The notes below the pieces were generated by a model. That model was given only the letters and a program-made list of their open reading frames with translations. It ran no database searches and was not told the DNA's origin. Both the position numbers and the translations under genes were made by a program. A stretch of 9,167 bases of DNA from DAOVRL01 sp964459805 (GTDB lineage: Bacteria > Planctomycetota > Phycisphaerae > Sedimentisphaerales > Anaerobacaceae): assembly GCA_964459805.1 (NCBI GenBank), contig CAYWOD010000142.1, positions 1 to 9,167 of the forward strand. The letters run 5' to 3'. Numbering within the stretch: the stretch's first letter is position 1; every line of letters begins with the position of its first letter. This document shows positions 5,700-9,167 of the stretch, piece by piece.

Positions 5700-5762
5700 T
5701 TAGTTCTCACATATTTCATCTTTTGGCTGACTCAACAAACGTATCGCTTCGATCGGCGTCTT
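5700..5762 (-). pseudogene. Detached second copy of the mutS 3' end
   Basis: Read on the minus strand from 5762, 20 codons and a TAA align without gaps to the last 20 codons and stop of mutS (6152-6214). Ten residues are identical, including TPIEAI and the following LL and EI. Several others are conservative (N/S, E/Q, R/K, N/D). Of the ten identical residues, six use different codons, for example ACC/ACG, CCC/CCG, GCT/GCG and CTG/TTG. The copy therefore diverged as a coding sequence rather than by recent duplication. An in-frame TGA (5763-5765) immediately precedes it and the rest of mutS is missing, so it is a remnant. It sits between the protease operon and the second MNT gene. Confidence 0.6.
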
Positions 5763-5780
5763 TCAGTTTTCTATTTGGGC

Positions 5781-6098
5781 TCACCATTGCTCATAGATGA
5801 TTGTTCTTTCCCGCTGAGCGTACCGGGCGATTGTGCCGGGTATGTGGCGGTCCCGCTGGTATTCTTCGGGAGTCAGAATTAGTATATCAAACGCATAGTC
5901 CACACCGTCCAACGCCCTGTCCATTTCGAGCATTAAATTGCGGCGTTTGCCCTCGAATGAACATACGACCAGTATATCGACGTCGCTGCGGTCATCGGCT
6001 GTGCCCCTGGCCTGTGAGCCGAAAAGTAGAATCTTCTCGGGATGAAAGCCATCAACCAGTCGCTCCCTGACCTTAAGTAATGTTTCATTACTTATCAT
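5781..6098 (-). CDS. MNT-type nucleotidyltransferase, second orphan copy
   Basis: This is a 105-aa minimal nucleotidyltransferase from a different subgroup than the one at 3370. ILLFGSQARGTA spans residues 23-34 and SDVDILV spans 38-44, giving Gly27-Ser28 and Asp39/Asp41. The third acidic residue is Asp71 in FDILILTPEEY. The family tail DRHIPGTIARYAQRE is intact, so all catalytic positions are present. Such genes normally sit beside a HEPN toxin gene and act as its antitoxin. Here the next sequence is the mutS 3' remnant, with no HEPN gene on either side. The gene starts 53 bp beyond the mutS stop and has its own promoter-like sequence there. AAAAGG about 7 nt before the ATG is a weak ribosome site. 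Possible roles are immunity to a toxin encoded elsewhere, or simple persistence after loss of the partner. Confidence 0.88.
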   Translation of the reverse strand: MISNETLLKVRERLVDGFHPEKILLFGSQARGTADDRSDVDILVVCSFEGKRRNLMLEMDRALDGVDYAFDILILTPEEYQRDRHIPGTIARYAQRERTIIYEQW

Positions 6099-6122
6099 AG
6101 GTTAGCCTTTTCTTCTTGGCTT

Positions 6123-6151
6123 ATTATACAGGAAGAACCCGAGGGTTACAA
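6123..6151 (-). promoter_or_regulatory. Promoter of the second MNT gene
   Basis: On the minus strand, TTGTAA (4/6) at 6151-6146, a 17-nt spacer and a perfect TATAAT at 6128-6123 predict a start near 6116. This is 18 nt before the MNT ATG at 6098. It fits wholly between the mutS stop (6152) and the MNT gene. The MNT gene therefore need not depend on read-through from mutS. Confidence 0.5.
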
Positions 6152-8779
6152 CTATTGGCTATCGATTTCATTTCTTATCTCGTTCAGCAGGTTTATAGCT
6201 TCGATGGGGGTTAGGTTGTTTATGTCTGTTGAGGCGAGTTTTTCTAAGACGGATTTGTGTTTTTGAACGAATAGTGAGTCTTTGTCGGGCTGCTTTGTTT
6301 TGTGTTTCGCCAAGTGTTGGCCGGTGGCTTCTTTTTGGAATGTGGCTTCTAATTCTTCGAGTATTTCCTTTGATCTTTCGAGGATTGATTTTGGCACGCC
6401 GGCGAGTTTGGCTACGTGGATTCCGTAGCTTTTGTCTGTTCCGCCGGGCAGGATTCGGTGGAGGAAGACGACCTCGTCCATCCATTCGCGGACGGCGACG
6501 TTGTAGTTGTTGACGTTTTTGAACAGCTCGGCCAGCTCGGTCAGTTCGTGGTAGTGCGTGGCAAAGAGGGTCCGGCACTTTATCTTGTTTGCGATGTGCT
6601 CGGTGATAGCCCAGGCGAGGGACAGGCCGTCGTATGTGCTTGTGCCGCGTCCGACCTCGTCGAGGATTACCATCGATTTGTCGGTGGCGTTGTTGATGAT
6701 ATTGGCCGTCTCGGTCATCTCGACCATAAAGGTCGATTGCCCGCGGACCAGCTCGTCGGAGGCCCCGACGCGGGTGAAGATTCTATCGACCAGGCCTATC
6801 TTGGCGTCCTTAGCGGGGATAAACGAGCCTGTCTGCGCCATCAGGACCAAAAGGGCGACCTGGCGGATATACGTGCTCTTGCCGCTCATATTGGGGCCTG
6901 TGATGACCGCGATATCGCCGGCCCCATCGCCAAGCTCGACGTCGTTGGGCACGAATTCGGGGCCGAGCGTTTCAGCCAAAACTGGATGCTTGCCTTCGTG
7001 GATGATAAGCTCGCCGCCGGTGGTCATCTCAGGGCGGACGTAATTTCGGCGCTTGGCTAAGTACGCCAGAGCGGCCAGGCAGTCGGACCGGGCGAGGGTA
7101 TCGGCAAGGGCCTGGAGGCGGGCGACGTATTGGGCGGCCTGGCTGCGGAGGTCCTCGAAGAGCTGAAGCTCGAGATCGAGTGCCTTTTCCTCGGCGCCGA
7201 GGACCTGGGTCTCGTATTCCTTGAGCTTCTCGGTGATGTATCGCTCGGCGTTCTTGATAGTCTGCTTGCGGACGTAATCGGGGGGGACCTTCCCGGCGGA
7301 TGCGTGACTGACCTCGATATAATAGCCGAAGACCTTGTTGTAGCCGATCTTGAGATTCGCAATGCCTGTGAGCTGCGATTGCTCCTTCTGGTAGTTTCGC
7401 AGAAAGCTCTGGCCGTCCCTTGAGATTGAGCGTAAGCCGTCGAGCTTTTCATTGAAGCCGGCCCTTATAACGCCGCCGTCGCGAAGGTGCGAGGGGCAGT
7501 TCGGCTCGATCGCCGATTCAAGCAGCTCGGCCAGCTTGTCCATACTGTCGCATCGGCGGGCTAGTTGCCCGAGCAGCTCGGCGGCGAATCCCTGCAGGGT
7601 CTCTCGCAGCCGCGGTATCTGCCGCAGTGTGGCGGCGAGGGCCACAAGGTCCCGGGGGGTCGCGCGGAATGTGCTGATGCGGGCGGCGATTCGCTCGGTG
7701 TCGGAGATGTTCGCGAGCAGTTTGCGGATATCGGCGAGCTGCGCCTCGGTGTTCTTCAATTCCTCGATGGCGTCCTGTCGCTGCTCTATACGACCCAGAT
7801 CGCACAACGGCATGCACAGCCAATTTGCAAACATTCGCCCGCCCATTCCGCTCAGTGTCTCGTCGAGGCACTCGAGGAGCGAGCCTTTTTTACTCTCAGT
7901 GCGGATGGTCCGCAGGATTTCCAGACTCCGCACAGTGGTCGGATCGATCTGCAGGAAATCCTGTCGGTCGATCTTTCTGAGGTTCCGGATGTGGCCGAGC
8001 GTGGTCTTCTGCGTCTCGTTTAGATACTCGATGATAGCTCCGGCAGGGGGGATTAGACTATCGTCGTTGTCGCCTATGCCGAAGCCTTCGAGGGTGGCGG
8101 TGCCGAAGTGCTTGAGCAGCCGCTGCATCGCCTGGTAGGGGTCGAAGTACCAGGAGGGGCGTTCGGTTATGATAGCGTTGGTAAGCTGCGTGACATCTTT
8201 GGTGAGCTTCTTTGTCTCGGTCTCGAACAGCTCGCCTCGCCTATCGGCCACCAGGCACTCAGCGGGCGACAGCCGCAGCAACTCGTCGAGCAGCTTTTCT
8301 TCGCCGATCTGCTGGACGAAGAAATGCCCGGTCGAGACATCCACCCAGCTTACCGCGGCCCGACCTGTTGTGCCCAAGCTGACGGCGCAGAGGAAATTGT
8401 CCTCTTTGGCTTCGAGCAGCATATCGTCGGTGAGCGTGCCGGGCGTGACAATTCGGACGACGTCGCGCTTCACGACGCCTTTTGCGGTCTTGGGGTCTTC
8501 GACCTGCTCGCAGACGGCCACGCGATAGCCTGCCTGCAGCATCTTTTTCAGATACCCGTCAATGGCGTGATACGGCACGCCAGCCAGAGGAATGGGATTG
8601 TCGCCTTTGCTTCGGCTGGTCAGGGTCAACCCGCAGACCTTCGAGCAGATCCTGGCGTCCTCGTAAAAGGTCTCGTAGAAATCGCCCATGCGAAAGAACA
8701 GTATGCAGTCTGGATGTTTCTGCTTAAACGTATGAAACTGCCTCATCGCAGGCGTTAATTCTCCGGTTGGCGCAGTCAT
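6152..8779 (-). CDS. mutS: DNA mismatch repair protein MutS
   Basis: MutS finds mismatches and small loops in newly replicated DNA and, through its ATPase, recruits MutL. The protein is complete at 875 residues (E. coli 853). The mismatch-reading motif GDFYE is at 32-36, with Phe34 and Glu36 as the contact residues. Connector, lever and clamp regions follow. The ATPase domain has Walker A GPNMSGKST near residue 630, Walker B ILDEVGRGTST near 705 and ATHYHEL near 745. The helix-turn-helix dimer region (AKLAGVPKSILERSKEILEELE) and a charged C-terminal linker end in LTPIEAINLL. No ribosome site precedes the ATG; instead a strong promoter places the transcript start at or within a few bases of it. 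mutL is not in the window. A second, diverged copy of the last 20 codons lies 452 bp downstream. Confidence 0.97.
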   Translation of the reverse strand: MTAPTGELTPAMRQFHTFKQKHPDCILFFRMGDFYETFYEDARICSKVCGLTLTSRSKGDNPIPLAGVPYHAIDGYLKKMLQAGYRVAVCEQVEDPKTAKGVVKRDVVRIVTPGTLTDDMLLEAKEDNFLCAVSLGTTGRAAVSWVDVSTGHFFVQQIGEEKLLDELLRLSPAECLVADRRGELFETETKKLTKDVTQLTNAIITERPSWYFDPYQAMQRLLKHFGTATLEGFGIGDNDDSLIPPAGAIIEYLNETQKTTLGHIRNLRKIDRQDFLQIDPTTVRSLEILRTIRTESKKGSLLECLDETLSGMGGRMFANWLCMPLCDLGRIEQRQDAIEELKNTEAQLADIRKLLANISDTERIAARISTFRATPRDLVALAATLRQIPRLRETLQGFAAELLGQLARRCDSMDKLAELLESAIEPNCPSHLRDGGVIRAGFNEKLDGLRSISRDGQSFLRNYQKEQSQLTGIANLKIGYNKVFGYYIEVSHASAGKVPPDYVRKQTIKNAERYITEKLKEYETQVLGAEEKALDLELQLFEDLRSQAAQYVARLQALADTLARSDCLAALAYLAKRRNYVRPEMTTGGELIIHEGKHPVLAETLGPEFVPNDVELGDGAGDIAVITGPNMSGKSTYIRQVALLVLMAQTGSFIPAKDAKIGLVDRIFTRVGASDELVRGQSTFMVEMTETANIINNATDKSMVILDEVGRGTSTYDGLSLAWAITEHIANKIKCRTLFATHYHELTELAELFKNVNNYNVAVREWMDEVVFLHRILPGGTDKSYGIHVAKLAGVPKSILERSKEILEELEATFQKEATGQHLAKHKTKQPDKDSLFVQKHKSVLEKLASTDINNLTPIEAINLLNEIRNEIDSQ

Positions 8780-8787
8780 AGGTGGAG

Positions 8788-8815
8788 ATTATACACGAAG
8801 TGGGGCATTTGACAA
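8788..8815 (-). promoter_or_regulatory. mutS promoter giving a leaderless or near-leaderless mRNA
   Basis: On the minus strand, TTGTCA (5/6) at 8815-8810, a 16-nt spacer and a perfect TATAAT at 8793-8788 predict transcription from about 8781. The mutS ATG begins at 8779, leaving a leader of about 0-3 nt. There is no Shine-Dalgarno sequence, in agreement with this. Confidence 0.65.
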
Positions 8816-8822
8816 CTCAAAT
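8807..8822. promoter_or_regulatory. Inverted repeat over the mutS -35 box, possible operator
   Basis: ATTTGA (8807-8812) and TCAAAT (8817-8822) form a perfect 6-bp inverted repeat with a 4-nt centre. It covers the mutS -35 hexamer. It also creates TTGACA on the plus strand (8809-8814), though no matching -10 box follows there. A repressor could bind here, but short symmetric A+T-rich sites also arise by chance. Confidence 0.25.
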
Positions 8823-8912
8823 TGAGCGCAGAAATTGCTTTTCACCATCCATTAATCAGCGATCACGAGATTTTCGTCCTATGGAAAAACACTTGAATCT
8901 GAGAGTAATACT

Positions 8913-9011
8913 ATGAAAACGTTGCAAAACTGCAAGCAAAACGAGCTCAATAGCGTCATCGACTGTATCAAAGATTTGTTAGAAACTCCTCCTACAAATC
9001 AATGGAGTTGA
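8913..9011 (+). CDS. Doubtful 32-codon ORF upstream of mutS
   Basis: The frame encodes MKTLQNCKQNELNSVIDCIK and 12 more residues ending in NQWS. GAGAG at 8901-8905 lies 7 nt before the ATG. The middle could form one amphipathic helix (ELNSVIDCIKDLLE). No family is recognisable and no good promoter is seen on this strand. A palindromic repeat begins 25 bp after its stop. It may be a small peptide gene, the 5' remnant of a gene cut off near the repeat, or chance. Confidence 0.25.
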   Translation: MKTLQNCKQNELNSVIDCIKDLLETPPTNQWS

Positions 9012-9035
9012 ACAAATATCACCGATGCAAAATGG

Positions 9036-9055
9036 ATTCCTGCTTTCGCAGGAAT
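9036..9055. repeat. REP-like palindrome, copy 1
   Basis: ATTCCTGC (9036-9043) and GCAGGAAT (9048-9055) are perfect 8-bp arms around TTTC, flanked by GG on the left and GACA on the right. The reverse complement, GTCATTCCTGCGAAAGCAGG, matches the sequence at the window's right edge. This belongs to a dispersed intergenic palindrome family. Confidence 0.65.
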
Positions 9056-9064
9056 GACAATCCT

Positions 9065-9086
9065 ACAAGTCACGAGCCACGATTCG
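9065..9086. repeat. Dispersed TCACGA-type repeat, copy 2
   Basis: This copy begins with the same 11 bases, ACAAGTCACGA, as copy 1 at 3677-3706. It continues with a shortened version of the same tail (CC, ACGA, TTCG). It lies between the two halves of the REP-like pair, in gene-free DNA. Confidence 0.45.
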
Positions 9087-9149
9087 TTCCTTGCCGTTCG
9101 CCCCGGTAGAGATATTTAGTATCTGTTGCGGAAAGCCAAAACCGACGAT

Positions 9150-9167
9150 GTCACCCCTGCGAAAGCA
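9150..9167. repeat. REP-like palindrome, copy 2, cut by the window end
   Basis: GTCACCCCTGCGAAAGCA matches the reverse complement of copy 1 (GTCATTCCTGCGAAAGCA) at 16 of 18 positions. This copy is therefore in the opposite orientation. Its right arm would continue beyond the window. About 90 bp separate the two copies. Confidence 0.6.

Noticed and set aside
5716..5787. 23-codon minus-strand ORF overlapping the second MNT stop, at first sight a truncated HEPN partner
   Set aside because: The same bases in another frame align gaplessly with the mutS C-terminus and share its stop position. That explains them better than the weak HEPN resemblance.
6136..6147. AACCC-GA-GGGTT hairpin after mutS, a possible terminator
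   Set aside because: The stem has only 5 bp with a 2-nt loop and no T-run; the site also overlaps the promoter spacer of the MNT gene.
6416..7060. Long plus-strand ORF opposite mutS (214 codons), and several others up to 8758
   Set aside because: These are shadows of the mutS codons, whose conserved motifs are unmistakable on the other strand.
1..9167. tRNA, rRNA, CRISPR array or transposase gene
   Set aside because: None was found by eye: no regular repeat-spacer array, no cloverleaf with a CCA-type end, and no transposase motif in any open frame.

Overview
This looks like a fragment of an environmental bacterial genome. The gene set is ordinary bacterial housekeeping (isocitrate dehydrogenase, signal peptidase I, MutS) interleaved with accessory genes, gene remnants and small palindromic repeats. 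The general style (repeat-rich intergenic DNA, minimal nucleotidyltransferases, many uncharacterised small proteins) suggests a planctomycete-like lineage such as Phycisphaerae. That is an impression, and nothing in the window fixes the taxonomy. Both ends fall in repeats: a tandem CCTGAGC...TCGAAGGG element on the left, and half of a CTGCGAAAGCA palindrome on the right. The window may therefore be a contig broken at repeats.

Left part (1-2791): a short isocitrate dehydrogenase gene with its own sigma70-type promoter converges on an uncharacterised helical, HEAT-like protein gene, and their stop codons interlock. A single-membrane-anchor signal peptidase I (lepB) follows.

Middle part (2792-6098): this is an accessory zone, visibly richer in A+T between about 3700 and 5700. 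It holds a gene-poor stretch with a nested inverted repeat and an orphan promoter; an MNT nucleotidyltransferase (antitoxin type) whose HEPN toxin partner breaks off after about 11 codons at a repeat; a frameshifted lipoprotein-like remnant; and a compact three-gene operon with a clear promoter. The operon encodes (1) a 236-aa helical protein with a possible COMM-like C-terminal domain, (2) a protein with a DUF5678-like C-terminal domain and (3) a retropepsin-like aspartic protease. The genes overlap or abut, so the products probably work together. This operon is the best candidate for an undescribed system. On the far side lie a second copy of the mutS 3' end (20 codons plus stop, without the rest of the gene) and a second orphan MNT gene.

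Right part (6123-9167): mutS is complete on the minus strand, with a strong promoter placed so that its mRNA should be leaderless or nearly so. Beyond it are a doubtful 32-codon ORF and paired, oppositely oriented palindromic repeats.

The two mutS tails bracket the second MNT gene. Together with the broken partner genes, this suggests that the interval between lepB and mutS has been repeatedly invaded and eroded. No tRNA, rRNA, CRISPR array or transposase gene was recognised.
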